Below are positions 51,431 through 60,048 of a stretch of DNA of 64,000 nt, piece after piece (within the stretch, counting starts at the first letter, position 1; each line of letters starts with the position of its first letter). Both the position numbers and the translations under genes were made by a program. Origin of the DNA: Streptomyces davaonensis JCM 4913. GTDB taxonomy: Bacteria; Actinomycetota; Actinomycetes; Streptomycetales; Streptomycetaceae. Under the pieces are notes generated by a model. The model was not told the DNA's origin, searched no databases, and saw nothing but the letters and a program-made list of their open reading frames with translations. The DNA lies in contig NC_020504.1 in NCBI RefSeq assembly GCF_000349325.1, positions 5,986,053 through 6,050,052 of the forward strand, read 5' to 3'.

Positions 51431-52588
51431 GTGAGCAGCAGCGTGAAGGGGATCAGTGGTGTGGGCGCGGGCGGTGTCGGCTCGGCCGGTGTGGGTGGCG
51501 GGGTGAATCTGCCGGGGCTGCGCAGTCACAACGCCGCGCTCGTGCTGGATCTGCTGCGAACCGCCGGGGCCGACGGGATCAGCCGTCTTGAGCTGGCCGA
51601 GCGGATCGGGCTGACCCCGCAGGCCGTCAGCAAGATCACCGCACGGCTGCGGGCCGAGGGTCTTGCGGCGGAGGCGGGGCGGCGGGCGTCGACGGGCGGC
51701 AAGCCGCGGACCGTCCTGCGCCTGGTGCCGGAGGCCGGACACGCGGTCGGCGTGCATCTGGACCGGGACGCGCTGCGGGCGGTGCTGGTGGATCTGACGG
51801 GGGCGGTGGTCGCGGAGCGGGCGGCTCCGCTGGGTCTCGGGGCCGGGCGGGCGGCGGTCGTCGAGGGCGTGACGAGCGAGGTCACGGCGCTGCTCGGGGA
51901 GCGGCCGGGGGGCGCGCTGCTGGGGGTGGGCGTGGGGCTGCCGGGGCCGCTGGACCATGCCCGGGGAGTGCTGCACCGGGTCACGGGGTTCCCCGAGTTC
52001 GACGGGTTTCCGCTGCGGGAGGCGCTGGAGCGGGGGCTGGGGGCGCCGGTGGTGGTGGACAAGGACACCAACGCGGCGGCGCTCGGGCTCGCGGTGGGTG
52101 GGGCGGGGACGGTCGGCGGGGTGGGGGAGTCCTTTGCCTATCTGCACTTCGGGGCGGGGCTCGGTGGCGGTCTGGTGCTCGGGGGTTTGGTGCATCGGGG
52201 GGCGCGGACCGGGGCGGGGGAGTTCGGGCATCAGGTGATCCAACTGGACGGGCCGGTGTGCGAGTGCGGCAACCGGGGGTGCGTGGAGGCGCTGTGCCTG
52301 GCGGCGGTGGCGCGCGGGGACTTCGAGGAGGCGGCCCGGGTGCTCGGCACGGGCGCCGCGAACCTGGTCGCGCTGCTGGACATCGACGTGGTGCTGCTGG
52401 GCGGTCGTACGGTCGCGGCCCGCCCGGAGTGTTTCGTACGGGGCGCCGCGGCCGTCCTCGAGGAACGCGGCCGGAGGGTCGGCGAGGAGGCCGTGCCGGT
52501 GCGGGTGGCTCCCGGTGGGGGGCGGGAGGTCGCGGAGGGGGCGGCGCAGTTGACGTTGGGGTCGGTGTTCGGGCGGGCGGTGCTCTGA
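51431..52588 (+). CDS. ROK-family transcriptional regulator
   Basis: A 385-residue protein from GTG 51431. Residues 28-85 form a winged HTH (LRSHNAALVLDLLRTAG and LAERIGLTPQAVSKITARL). The ROK part has GVGLPGPLD, DKDTNAAALG, the GAGEFGHQVI loop and the zinc motif CECGNRGCVEAL. The N-terminal phosphate-binding loop is VDLTGAVV instead of DxGGT, so it should regulate rather than phosphorylate sugars. It likely represses itself and the divergent oxidoreductase. Confidence 0.92.
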   Translation: MSSSVKGISGVGAGGVGSAGVGGGVNLPGLRSHNAALVLDLLRTAGADGISRLELAERIGLTPQAVSKITARLRAEGLAAEAGRRASTGGKPRTVLRLVPEAGHAVGVHLDRDALRAVLVDLTGAVVAERAAPLGLGAGRAAVVEGVTSEVTALLGERPGGALLGVGVGLPGPLDHARGVLHRVTGFPEFDGFPLREALERGLGAPVVVDKDTNAAALGLAVGGAGTVGGVGESFAYLHFGAGLGGGLVLGGLVHRGARTGAGEFGHQVIQLDGPVCECGNRGCVEALCLAAVARGDFEEAARVLGTGAANLVALLDIDVVLLGGRTVAARPECFVRGAAAVLEERGRRVGEEAVPVRVAPGGGREVAEGAAQLTLGSVFGRAVL

Positions 52589-52661
52589 TCGAGCGGACTT
52601 CCGGTGCTGTGCGGGGTGGCGTCCGCTGCTCGGGGAGGCGGTCCGGCATGGTCATGTGTTC

Positions 52662-53423
52662 ATGCGACTGCGTTCGTTAGTGCCTTTGCCCCGACTTCTG
52701 TCCGTGCCTCGCTCCCTCTCCGCCTCCCTCGCCGGAGCCGTCGCCCTGATCTCCGGGCCGGGGGTCGCACACGCCGCCGAGCCCGCCGGCACGTGTACCG
52801 CCTCCGACGGGCGCTCCTTTCCGCTGAGCACCCGGATCCGCGGGGGGCCCGAGTCCTATGAGTCCGGTGGGGGATACGGCACCTGGTACCTGGAGCTCAG
52901 CAACGAGACCGGCCGTACCTGCCGCAACGTCCACCCCGTCGTCGTGCTCGTCGACGAGCGGCGCGCGCTCACCCCCGCCCAGCCCCGGATGGAGTTCTAC
53001 GCCGGTGACGAGACCCACCCCGTCCGCTTCGAGACCACCGACGAGGACGAACTCGTCGGCGCCTTCGACGGGTTCCCCGGGTTCACCGTCGGCCCTCGCG
53101 CGACCGTCACCGTGAAGGTACGGCTCTCCCTCACCTCCGACGCCCTGCCCAACCGCGTCACCGCCAACGCCGCGGTCGTCCAGCGCCACGACGACGACGG
53201 CGACTGGATCGGACAGTCCAACGACTACCGGTTCGGCATCGACACCGAGCCGGACACCCCGCTCGACCCCGACCCTCAGAGTTCCACCGGAGCCACCCCG
53301 CCCCCGCTCGCCTTCGCGGACGAACTGGCCGCCACCGGAACCCCCGCCGTCGCCGTCGCCGCCACCCTCGCCATGCTGCTCACGGCAGGCGGCGCGCTGC
53401 TGCTCCTGCGGAGGCGGCGCTGA
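52662..53423 (+). CDS. LAATG-anchored secreted surface protein
   Basis: About 253 residues from ATG 52662; GTG 52656 and GTG 52680 are alternatives. Signal peptide ends at AHAAEP near residue 38. The mature part is beta-rich (GTWYLELSNETGRTCRNVHPV, VTVKVRLSLTSDAL). It ends with a Pro-rich spacer, LAATG, a hydrophobic helix (AVAVAATLAMLLTAGGALLLL) and RRRR, a class E sorting signal. If the upstream start is used, a TTA codon at 52677-52679 falls in codon 6, implying bldA control. Confidence 0.85.
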   Translation: MRLRSLVPLPRLLSVPRSLSASLAGAVALISGPGVAHAAEPAGTCTASDGRSFPLSTRIRGGPESYESGGGYGTWYLELSNETGRTCRNVHPVVVLVDERRALTPAQPRMEFYAGDETHPVRFETTDEDELVGAFDGFPGFTVGPRATVTVKVRLSLTSDALPNRVTANAAVVQRHDDDGDWIGQSNDYRFGIDTEPDTPLDPDPQSSTGATPPPLAFADELAATGTPAVAVAATLAMLLTAGGALLLLRRRR

Positions 53424-53491
53424 GCCGACCGGGTCCGACTGCGACGGTCCCCGCGCCGAGGCGGTCGCGTTCGTCTGCGACGATCCCTTCC

Positions 53492-54247
53492 GTGGACTAC
53501 CCGAACGACCAGGCCCCCGGCGCCCCCGTCCGCTCCGGCATTCCCGAGCACGGGCGCATCCCCAAGTACTACGCGGTCAAGGCGCGCATCGACCGTCTCC
53601 TGGCGGAGCTTCCCGAGGGGAGCGCCATCCCCACCGAGCGGGATCTGTCCGAGGAGTACGACGTCGCCCGCGAGACCGTCCGGCAGGCGCTGCGCGAGCT
53701 GGTGCTGGAGGGCAAGCTGCGGCGGCAGGGCCGCGGCACCGTCGTCGCCGGGCCCAAGCTGGAGCAGCCGCTGTCGCTGGCCAGCTACACCGAGGGCGTA
53801 CGGCGTCAGGGGCGCACCCCGGGCCGTACCCTCGTCACCCTCGACCGCTTCCCCTGCCCCGACGCCCTCGCCGCCGAGACCGGGCTCACCCGGGGTGAGG
53901 CCGTCTGGCACCTGGAGCGGGTACTGCTCGCCGACGACGAGCGGGTCGGCCTGGAGAGCACCTACGTCGCCGTCGCCCGAGTGCCCCGGCTGGACACGGA
54001 CTTCGACCCGGACTCCTCCTTCTACGCCTACCTCCACTCCCAGGGCATCGCCTTCGGCGACGCCGACGAGCGCATCGAGACCGTGCTCGCCACTCCCCGC
54101 GAGGCCCTTCTCATCGGCACCCCGCCCGCCCTGCCGATGCTGCTCATCCACCGTGTCTCGCGGGACACGGACAAGCAGCCCCTGGAACGCGTCCGCACCC
54201 TCTACCGCGGCGACCGCTTCTCCTTCTCGGCGCATCTGAGCGGCTGA
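53492..54247 (+). CDS. GntR-family (HutC/PhnF type) regulator of the phosphonate operon
   Basis: A 251-residue protein from GTG 53492. HTH: PKYYAVKARIDRLLAELPEGSAIPTERDLSEEYDVARETVRQALRELV (read in parts), then GTVVAGPKLEQP. The UTRA effector-binding domain covers residues 90-245 (LASYTEGVRRQGRTP, VWHLERVLLADDERVGLES). It is directly upstream of the aminophosphonate genes on the same strand, 131 bp before them, and probably regulates them in answer to the substrate. Confidence 0.9.
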   Translation: MDYPNDQAPGAPVRSGIPEHGRIPKYYAVKARIDRLLAELPEGSAIPTERDLSEEYDVARETVRQALRELVLEGKLRRQGRGTVVAGPKLEQPLSLASYTEGVRRQGRTPGRTLVTLDRFPCPDALAAETGLTRGEAVWHLERVLLADDERVGLESTYVAVARVPRLDTDFDPDSSFYAYLHSQGIAFGDADERIETVLATPREALLIGTPPALPMLLIHRVSRDTDKQPLERVRTLYRGDRFSFSAHLSG

Positions 54248-54288
54248 AAATCGCTCTGCCGACCCCTCTCCTTTCATCACGAAAAGAT

Positions 54289-54319
54289 AACGGGTCTAGC
54301 CCAAACGTGATAGCCCGTT
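54289..54319. promoter_or_regulatory. Candidate GntR operator before the phosphonate operon
   Basis: AACGGG (54289-54294) faces CCCGTT (54314-54319) with CTA and TAG as inner extensions, in an AT-richer patch 60 bp before the FAD-oxidase start. It also contains GGGTCTAGCCC, like the centre of many HutC-type sites. Weak evidence. Confidence 0.4.
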
Positions 54320-54378
54320 CACGCTCCTGTTGGTAGCCGGACCTTTCCGGTTCCCCGAGTCCGAGGAGCGTTGCCGTC

Positions 54379-55503
54379 GTGAGAGTGATAGTCGTCGGAG
54401 CCGGCGTGGTGGGCACCATGCACGCCTGGCAAGCAGTGGAACGCGGCCACGAGGTCGTACAGATCGAGCGCGAGGCGGAGGCTCGCGGCGCCTCGCTGCG
54501 CAATTTCGGCCAGATCTGGGTGAGTGGGCGCGCGGAGGGCGAGGAGCTGGAGACGGCCCTGCGGGCGCGGGAGTTGTGGGAGGAGATCGGCGCCCGGGTG
54601 CCGAAGCTGGGCTTCCGGGCCAACGGCTCCCTCACCCCCGTCCGCGGCGACCTCGAACTCGCCGTCGCCGAGGCCGCCGTAGCCCGGGAGGACGCCGCGG
54701 CGCGCGGTCGCAAGCTGCTCACCCCGGCCGAGGCGCGCGCCCTCAACCCCGCCCTGCGCGGTGAGTTCACCGCCGCCCTGTACTGCGAGCGGGACGCGGC
54801 CGTGGAGCCGCGTACGGCTCAACTCGCCCTGCGGGAAGAGCTGTTGAGGTCGCCGAACTACACCTTCCTGCCGGGCCGCGAGGTCCGTGAGGTGATCGGC
54901 GAGAGCGCCGTCCGCGACGACCACGGGGACGTGCACCACGGCGATGTGGTCGTGCTGTGCACCGGCGCCTGGCTCGGCGGCCTGGTGCGCGAGCTGGCCG
55001 GGCCCGAGCTGCCCGTGCGCCGGGTCCGGCTCCAGATGATGCAGACCGATCCGCTCGGCGAACCGCTGCCCACGTCGGTCGCCGACGCCGACAGCTTCCG
55101 CTACTACCCGGCCTACCGCGGCGGCGCCCTGGACGACCTCAACTCCGGGCAGCCGCAGGCCGAGACGCCCGCGCGGCACAAGATGCAGCTGCTCATGGTC
55201 CAGCGCGCCGACGGCGGACTGACCATCGGCGACACCCACGAGTACGAGCACCCCTTCGCCTTCGACACCCTCGAAGACCCCTACGACCACCTCACCGAGG
55301 TCGTCGAGTCCTTCCTCGGCCGCCCGCTGCCGAAGATCCGCCGCCGCTGGGCCGGGGTGTACGCGCAGTGCACCGACCCGAGCCGGGTCGTGCACCGGCA
55401 GCGGGTGCGCGACGGGGTGTGGCTGGTCACCGGGCCCGGTGGGCGCGGAATGACCTGCTCGCCCGCGATAGCCGAGACCACCGCGACCGAACTGGGCTGG
55501 TGA
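54379..55503 (+). CDS. FAD-dependent amine oxidase of aminophosphonate catabolism
   Basis: A 374-residue DAO-type flavoenzyme, GTG start at 54379. FAD-binding GAGVVGTMHAWQAVERGHEV at the N-terminus and GPGGRGMTCSPAIAE at the C-terminus; GASLRNFGQIWVSGR is the conserved second part. This type (the TIGR03364 group) recurs beside phosphonate genes; published work on the recurrent FAD enzymes of phosphonate catabolism showed that they turn 2-aminoethylphosphonate or its N-methyl form into phosphonoacetaldehyde. The next gene would take that product. Confidence 0.85.
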   Translation: MRVIVVGAGVVGTMHAWQAVERGHEVVQIEREAEARGASLRNFGQIWVSGRAEGEELETALRARELWEEIGARVPKLGFRANGSLTPVRGDLELAVAEAAVAREDAAARGRKLLTPAEARALNPALRGEFTAALYCERDAAVEPRTAQLALREELLRSPNYTFLPGREVREVIGESAVRDDHGDVHHGDVVVLCTGAWLGGLVRELAGPELPVRRVRLQMMQTDPLGEPLPTSVADADSFRYYPAYRGGALDDLNSGQPQAETPARHKMQLLMVQRADGGLTIGDTHEYEHPFAFDTLEDPYDHLTEVVESFLGRPLPKIRRRWAGVYAQCTDPSRVVHRQRVRDGVWLVTGPGGRGMTCSPAIAETTATELGW

Positions 55504-55508
55504 CCAAG

Positions 55509-56198
55509 ATGACCCCCGACACGCGCACCCAAAAAACTCCCGACATCCGCCTCGTCGTCCTCGACATGGCCGGCACCACCGTCGCCGACGGCGGGCTCGT
55601 CGAGCAGGCCTTCGCCGCCGCCGCTCGCCGACTCGGCGCCGAGCCCGACTCGATGCTGGACCACGTCCGCGCCACCATGGGCGAGTCCAAGATCGCCGTC
55701 TTCCGCCATCTGTTCGGCGAGGAGGCCAAGGCGCAGCAGGCCAACAAGGCCTTCGAGGCGGCGTACGCCGAACTCGTGGACGGCGGCCGGGTCGCGGCCC
55801 TGCCCGGCGCCCGCGAGACCATCGAGGAACTCACCGCCCAGGGCCGTACCGTCGTGCTGACCACCGGTTTCGCCCGCCCCACCCAGGACGCGATCCTGGC
55901 CGCGCTCGGCTGGCAGGACCTGGTGCCGCTCACGCTGTGCCCGGCGGACGCGGGGGGCCGCGGGCGGCCGTACCCGGACATGGTGCTCAGCGCCTTCCTC
56001 CGGACCGGCGCGGCGGAGAGTGTGCGGCAGATCGCGGTCGTCGGCGACACCTCCTACGACATGCTCAGCGGGGTCCGCTCCGGCGCGGGCGTCGTCGCCG
56101 GCGTGCTGACCGGGGCGCACGACGCCGTGGCGCTGGGCGCGGCCGGGGCGACCCATGTCCTGCCGTCCGTGGCGGAGTTGCCGGGAGTGCTCGCATGA
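55509..56198 (+). CDS. Phosphonatase-like HAD hydrolase
   Basis: A 229-residue HAD enzyme; GTG 55500, overlapping the oxidase stop, is an alternative start. Nucleophile Asp19 in VVLDMAGTTV, with Met in place of the second Asp; Lys61 in ATMGESKIAVFRHL matches by context the Schiff-base lysine of PhnX in its cap domain; TTGFARP and GDTSYDMLSGVRSGAG are motifs II and IV. It should split phosphonoacetaldehyde into acetaldehyde and phosphate (PhnX-like group). The following gene starts in its stop codon. Confidence 0.87.
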   Translation: MTPDTRTQKTPDIRLVVLDMAGTTVADGGLVEQAFAAAARRLGAEPDSMLDHVRATMGESKIAVFRHLFGEEAKAQQANKAFEAAYAELVDGGRVAALPGARETIEELTAQGRTVVLTTGFARPTQDAILAALGWQDLVPLTLCPADAGGRGRPYPDMVLSAFLRTGAAESVRQIAVVGDTSYDMLSGVRSGAGVVAGVLTGAHDAVALGAAGATHVLPSVAELPGVLA

Positions 56199-57247
56199 GC
56201 AGCGGTATCCGCTTCGACGGCGTCACCGTCTCCTACGACGGCACTGTCGTCCTCGACGCCCTCGACCTCACCGTCGCTCCCGGCGAGGTCATGGCGCTGC
56301 TCGGGCCGTCCGGATCCGGCAAGACCACCGCGCTGCGGGCGGTCGCCGGGTTCGTACGGCCCGCCGCCGGGCGGGTGTTCCTCGGTGACCGCGATGTCAC
56401 CGGGCTGCCCCCGTACCGGCGGGGCATCGGGATGGTCGTCCAGCAGTACGCCCTCTTCCCGCACATGCGGGTCGAGGACAACGTGGCCTTCGGGCTGAAG
56501 GCCCGCAAGGTCGCCCGCGTCGAGATCCGCGAACGGGTCGCCGAGGCACTGGAGATGACCGGCATGGCGGCCTACGCCCGCCGCTACCCGCGCGAGCTCT
56601 CCGGCGGCCAGCAACAGCGCGTCGCCATCGCGCGGGCCCTCGCCATCCGGCCGGGCGTGCTGCTGCTGGACGAACCCCTGTCCGCCCTCGACGCCCGGCT
56701 GCGCTCCGGCATGCTCGCCGAACTGGCCCGTCTGCACCGCGAGTTGCCGGACGTCTCGATCCTCTACGTCACCCACGACCAGGTCGAGGCCCTCACCCTC
56801 GCCGACCGGATCGCGGTGATGGACCGGGCCCGGTTGCAGGCCGTCGGCACTCCGGGGGAGCTGTACCGGGCCCCGGCCAACGAGTTCACCGCGTCCTTCG
56901 TCGGCAACGCCAACCTGCTGCCGGTGACCGTGAGTTCGGGCGGGGTGACCTTCGGGGGCGTCGATCTCACGGTCGACACCGCCGGTGCCGCGAAGGGCGC
57001 GAGCGCCACCCTGTGCGTACGGCCGCACCTCATCGGCGTCGGCGACGGACCCAACCGGCTCTCCGGGACCGTACGGGAGATCCAGTGGCGCGGCGCCACC
57101 CACCGCCTGTACGTCGAGGTCGACGGGCACCGCATCATGACCGACCTGCGCGAGCTGAAGGACCCGCCCGTCCTCGGCGAAACCGTGGACCTGCATTTCG
57201 CCCCGGAGGACGCGGTCCTGCTCACCGCGGGAGTCAGCCATGACTAG
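56195..57247 (+). CDS. ABC transporter ATPase (aminophosphonate uptake)
   Basis: A 350-residue importer ATPase; ATG 56195 overlaps the hydrolase stop by 4 bp. Walker A GPSGSGKTT, Q-loop VVQQYALFPHM, signature LSGGQQQRVAIARAL, Walker B VLLLDEPLSALDA and switch VTHDQVEA. The TOBE domain is at the end (FVGNANLLPVTV...ATLCVRPHLIGVG). Spermidine/phosphonate-type importers have this plan. Confidence 0.93.
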   Translation: MSSGIRFDGVTVSYDGTVVLDALDLTVAPGEVMALLGPSGSGKTTALRAVAGFVRPAAGRVFLGDRDVTGLPPYRRGIGMVVQQYALFPHMRVEDNVAFGLKARKVARVEIRERVAEALEMTGMAAYARRYPRELSGGQQQRVAIARALAIRPGVLLLDEPLSALDARLRSGMLAELARLHRELPDVSILYVTHDQVEALTLADRIAVMDRARLQAVGTPGELYRAPANEFTASFVGNANLLPVTVSSGGVTFGGVDLTVDTAGAAKGASATLCVRPHLIGVGDGPNRLSGTVREIQWRGATHRLYVEVDGHRIMTDLRELKDPPVLGETVDLHFAPEDAVLLTAGVSHD

Positions 57248-58058
57248 GCGGCTGCTGTGGGCGGCCCCACCCGTCGCCCTTCTCGCCCTCTTCTTCCTCT
57301 ACCCGCTCGGCCTCGTCGTCGAGCAGTCCCTCAAGCCCGACACCGGCGGCGTCTCCCTCCAGCCGTACGCCGACGTCCTCGCCTCCGAGCCCTTCCGTGA
57401 GGCGCTGTGGACCACCGTCTGGCTGGCGCTCGCCGCGACCGCCGGTTGCCTGGTGCTCGGGTTCCTGCTGGCGCTGGTCATCGCCTTCGTGCCGTTCCCC
57501 GGGGCGCGGGCGGTCGCCCGGTTCGTCGACGTCTTCCTCTCCTTCCCGTCCTTCCTGATCACGCTCGCCCTGCTGTTCATCTACGGCACGGTCGGCATGG
57601 CCAACGGGCTGTGGACGGACGCCACCGGGGCCGCCGAGGGGCCCTTCCAGTTCCTCACCACGCCGTGGGGCGTTCTCCTCGCCGAGATCACCTACTTCAC
57701 GCCCTTCGTGATGCGGCCCCTGCTCGCGGCCTTCGCCCAGCTCGACACCGCGCAGCTGGAGGCGGCCGGTTCGCTCGGCGCGCGGGCGCCCAGGATCGTC
57801 CGGCGGATCATCCTGCCCGAGGCGCTGCCCGCCCTCGCGGCCGGCGGCAGCCTGGTCCTGGTGCTCTGCCTCAACGAGTTCGGGATCGTGCTCTTCACCG
57901 GCGCCAAGGGCGTCACCACCCTCCCGACTCTCGTCTACAGCAAGGCGATCCTGGAGTCCGACTACCCGGGCGCCTGTGTCGTCGCCGTCGTCAACGTCCT
58001 GATCTCCGTGGGCCTTTACGGCCTCTACCGGGTGGTGAGCCGTCGTGCTGGTGCATAG
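57240..58058 (+). CDS. ABC transporter permease 1 (aminophosphonate uptake)
   Basis: A 272-residue permease with six membrane segments, start overlapping the ATPase gene by 8 bp. The EAA loop is QLEAAGSLGARAPRIVRRIILPEALP. It pairs with the next permease. Confidence 0.92.
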   Translation: MTRRLLWAAPPVALLALFFLYPLGLVVEQSLKPDTGGVSLQPYADVLASEPFREALWTTVWLALAATAGCLVLGFLLALVIAFVPFPGARAVARFVDVFLSFPSFLITLALLFIYGTVGMANGLWTDATGAAEGPFQFLTTPWGVLLAEITYFTPFVMRPLLAAFAQLDTAQLEAAGSLGARAPRIVRRIILPEALPALAAGGSLVLVLCLNEFGIVLFTGAKGVTTLPTLVYSKAILESDYPGACVVAVVNVLISVGLYGLYRVVSRRAGA

Positions 58059-58842
58059 CCGCCGGGCCAAGTGGGCCGTATGGGCCGTGTTCCTGGTGCT
58101 CTTCCTGCCGCTGTTCGCGCTGCCCCTGCTCGTGGTGGCCGCCGCCTCCTTCGCCACCCACTGGTCCAGCGCGCTGCCCTCGGACTTCACCACCGAGCAC
58201 TACGCCGCCGCCACCCGCGGCGAGGCCCTCCAGGCGCTCACCACCAGCCTGCTCACCGCGGCCGCCGCCAGCCTCCTCGCCCTCACCGCCGGGACCTGGG
58301 CCGCGCTCGCCGCGCACACCCTCGGCAGGCGTGGACGGCGGCTGCTCGACGGGCTGTTCGTGCTGCCGCTCGCGGTGCCCTCCGTGGTGGTGGGCCTCGC
58401 CGTGCTGGTCGCCTTCTCGCAGCCGCCGATGCTGCTCAACGGCACCCGGTGGATCGTGATCGTCGCCCACACCGTGCTGGTCACCGCCTTCGCCCATCAG
58501 TCGGTGTCGGCCGCGCTGACCCGCCTCGACCCCGCCTACGAGCAGGCCGCCGCCTCGCTCGGGGCGCGGCCCTCGTATGTGCTGTGGCGGGTGAAGCTGC
58601 CCCTGCTGCTGCCGTCCCTGTCCGCCGCGGCCGGCCTCTGCTTCGCCCTGTCCATGGGCGAGTTGAGCGCCACGATGATGCTCTACCCGCCCGACTGGAC
58701 CCCGCTTCCGGTCCTGATCTACGCGGCCACCGACCGCGGCGCCCTGTTCACCGGGTCCGCCGTCGCGGTGGTGCTGATGGCGGCGACCCTCCTGGTCCTG
58801 TTCGCCATGTCCCGCGTACGCACCAAAGCCTCGTACCGCTGA
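58045..58842 (+). CDS. ABC transporter permease 2 (aminophosphonate uptake)
   Basis: A 265-residue permease, GTG start at 58045 overlapping the first permease gene by 14 bp. Six membrane segments; EAA loop YEQAAASLGARPSYVLWRVKLP. The ending VLFAMSRVRTKASYR is cytoplasmic. Confidence 0.92.
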   Translation: MLVHSRRAKWAVWAVFLVLFLPLFALPLLVVAAASFATHWSSALPSDFTTEHYAAATRGEALQALTTSLLTAAAASLLALTAGTWAALAAHTLGRRGRRLLDGLFVLPLAVPSVVVGLAVLVAFSQPPMLLNGTRWIVIVAHTVLVTAFAHQSVSAALTRLDPAYEQAAASLGARPSYVLWRVKLPLLLPSLSAAAGLCFALSMGELSATMMLYPPDWTPLPVLIYAATDRGALFTGSAVAVVLMAATLLVLFAMSRVRTKASYR

Positions 58843-58889
58843 TCCTGCCCGCTCACCGACACCCCTTCCCGCAAGGAGTTCACCTCGCC

Positions 58890-59945
58890 ATGCCCAGAAA
58901 CCGCAGCGCGCTCGCCATAGCCCTCGCTCTTGTCGCCACCCCCGCGCTCGCCGCCTGCGGCGGCAGCTCCGCCGCCTCCGACGAGAACGTCGTCACCGTC
59001 TACAGCGCCGACGGCCTCAAGGGCGAGAACGGGGACGGCTGGTACGACCGGGTCTTCAAGGACTTCGAGAAGGAGACCGGGATCAAGGTCGAGTACGTCG
59101 AGGGCGGCTCCGGCGAGATGGTGCAGCGCGCCGTCCGCGAGAAGAGCAACCCGCAGGCCGATGTGCTGGTCACCCTGCCGCCGTTCATCCAGCAGGCCGA
59201 CGGCAAGGGCCTGCTCCAGAAGTACGTCCCGGCCGGCGCCGACCAGGTGAGCGGGGCCGACAAGTCGGCCGACGGGACCTGGACCTCGGTCGTCAACAAC
59301 TACTTCGGGTTCGTCTACAACAAGAAGGAGCTGGCGCAGGCGCCCACCACCTGGGAGGAGCTGCTGGACGGCAAGTACAAGAACAAGCTCCAGTACTCCA
59401 CTCCCGGTGTCGCCGGTGACGGCACCGCCGTCCTCATCAAGGCGATGCACGACTTCGGCGGCGAGCAGCCCGCGCTGGACTACCTCGGCAAGCTCCAGTC
59501 CAACAACGTCGGCCCGTCCGCCTCCACCGGCAAGCTCGCCCCCAAGGTCGACAAGGGCGAGCTGCTGGTCGCCAACGGCGATGTGCAGATGAACTACGCC
59601 CAGTCCAAGGACATGCCGAACCTCGGGATCTGGTTCCCGGCCAAGGAGGGCGGCGAGCCGACGACGTTCGCGCTGCCGTACGCGGCCGGTCTGGTCACGG
59701 ATGCCCCGCATTCGGAGAACGGCAAGAAGCTCTTGGAGTACATGCTCAGCCAGAAGGCCCAGCAGCAGGTCAGCGAGATCGGCGGCGGCTTCACCGCCCG
59801 CCAGGACGTGAAGGCGGTCGACGCCGACGCGATCGCCCTGACGAACCTGATCAAGGACGTGGAGGTCTTCGAACCGGACTGGGACGCCATCGAGAAGAAC
59901 CTGACCGACTACGTCGACCACTGGAAGTCGGCGACCGGCAGCTGA
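58890..59945 (+). CDS. ABC transporter substrate-binding lipoprotein (aminophosphonate)
   Basis: A 351-residue lipoprotein from ATG 58890 behind AAGGAG (58873-58878). Signal peptide with lipobox LAAC near residue 23. Mature part is a family 1/iron-type periplasmic fold: VVTVYSADGLKGENGDGWYDR, FEKETGIKVEYVEGGSGEMV, NPQADVLVTLPP, NNYFGFVYNKKEL and TTWEELLDGKYKNKLQYSTP. This group includes the 2-aminoethylphosphonate receptors. Gene order after the oxidase and phosphonatase supports that ligand. Confidence 0.9.
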   Translation: MPRNRSALAIALALVATPALAACGGSSAASDENVVTVYSADGLKGENGDGWYDRVFKDFEKETGIKVEYVEGGSGEMVQRAVREKSNPQADVLVTLPPFIQQADGKGLLQKYVPAGADQVSGADKSADGTWTSVVNNYFGFVYNKKELAQAPTTWEELLDGKYKNKLQYSTPGVAGDGTAVLIKAMHDFGGEQPALDYLGKLQSNNVGPSASTGKLAPKVDKGELLVANGDVQMNYAQSKDMPNLGIWFPAKEGGEPTTFALPYAAGLVTDAPHSENGKKLLEYMLSQKAQQQVSEIGGGFTARQDVKAVDADAIALTNLIKDVEVFEPDWDAIEKNLTDYVDHWKSATGS

Positions 59946-59974
59946 GCCCTCGCCGGCGAGACAAGCCCCTTACC

Positions 59975-60008
59975 GCCCCGCCCCCGGCACCATCACCGGG
60001 GGCGGGGC
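59975..60008 (+). terminator. Strong terminator of the phosphonate operon
   Basis: GCCCCGCCCCCGG (59975-59987) and CCGGGGGCGGGGC (59996-60008), perfect 13-bp stem, 8-nt loop. Confidence 0.87.
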
Positions 60009-60048
60009 CGGGTCCGAGCACTTACTCTTCCCACCGGAGGAACACGCG

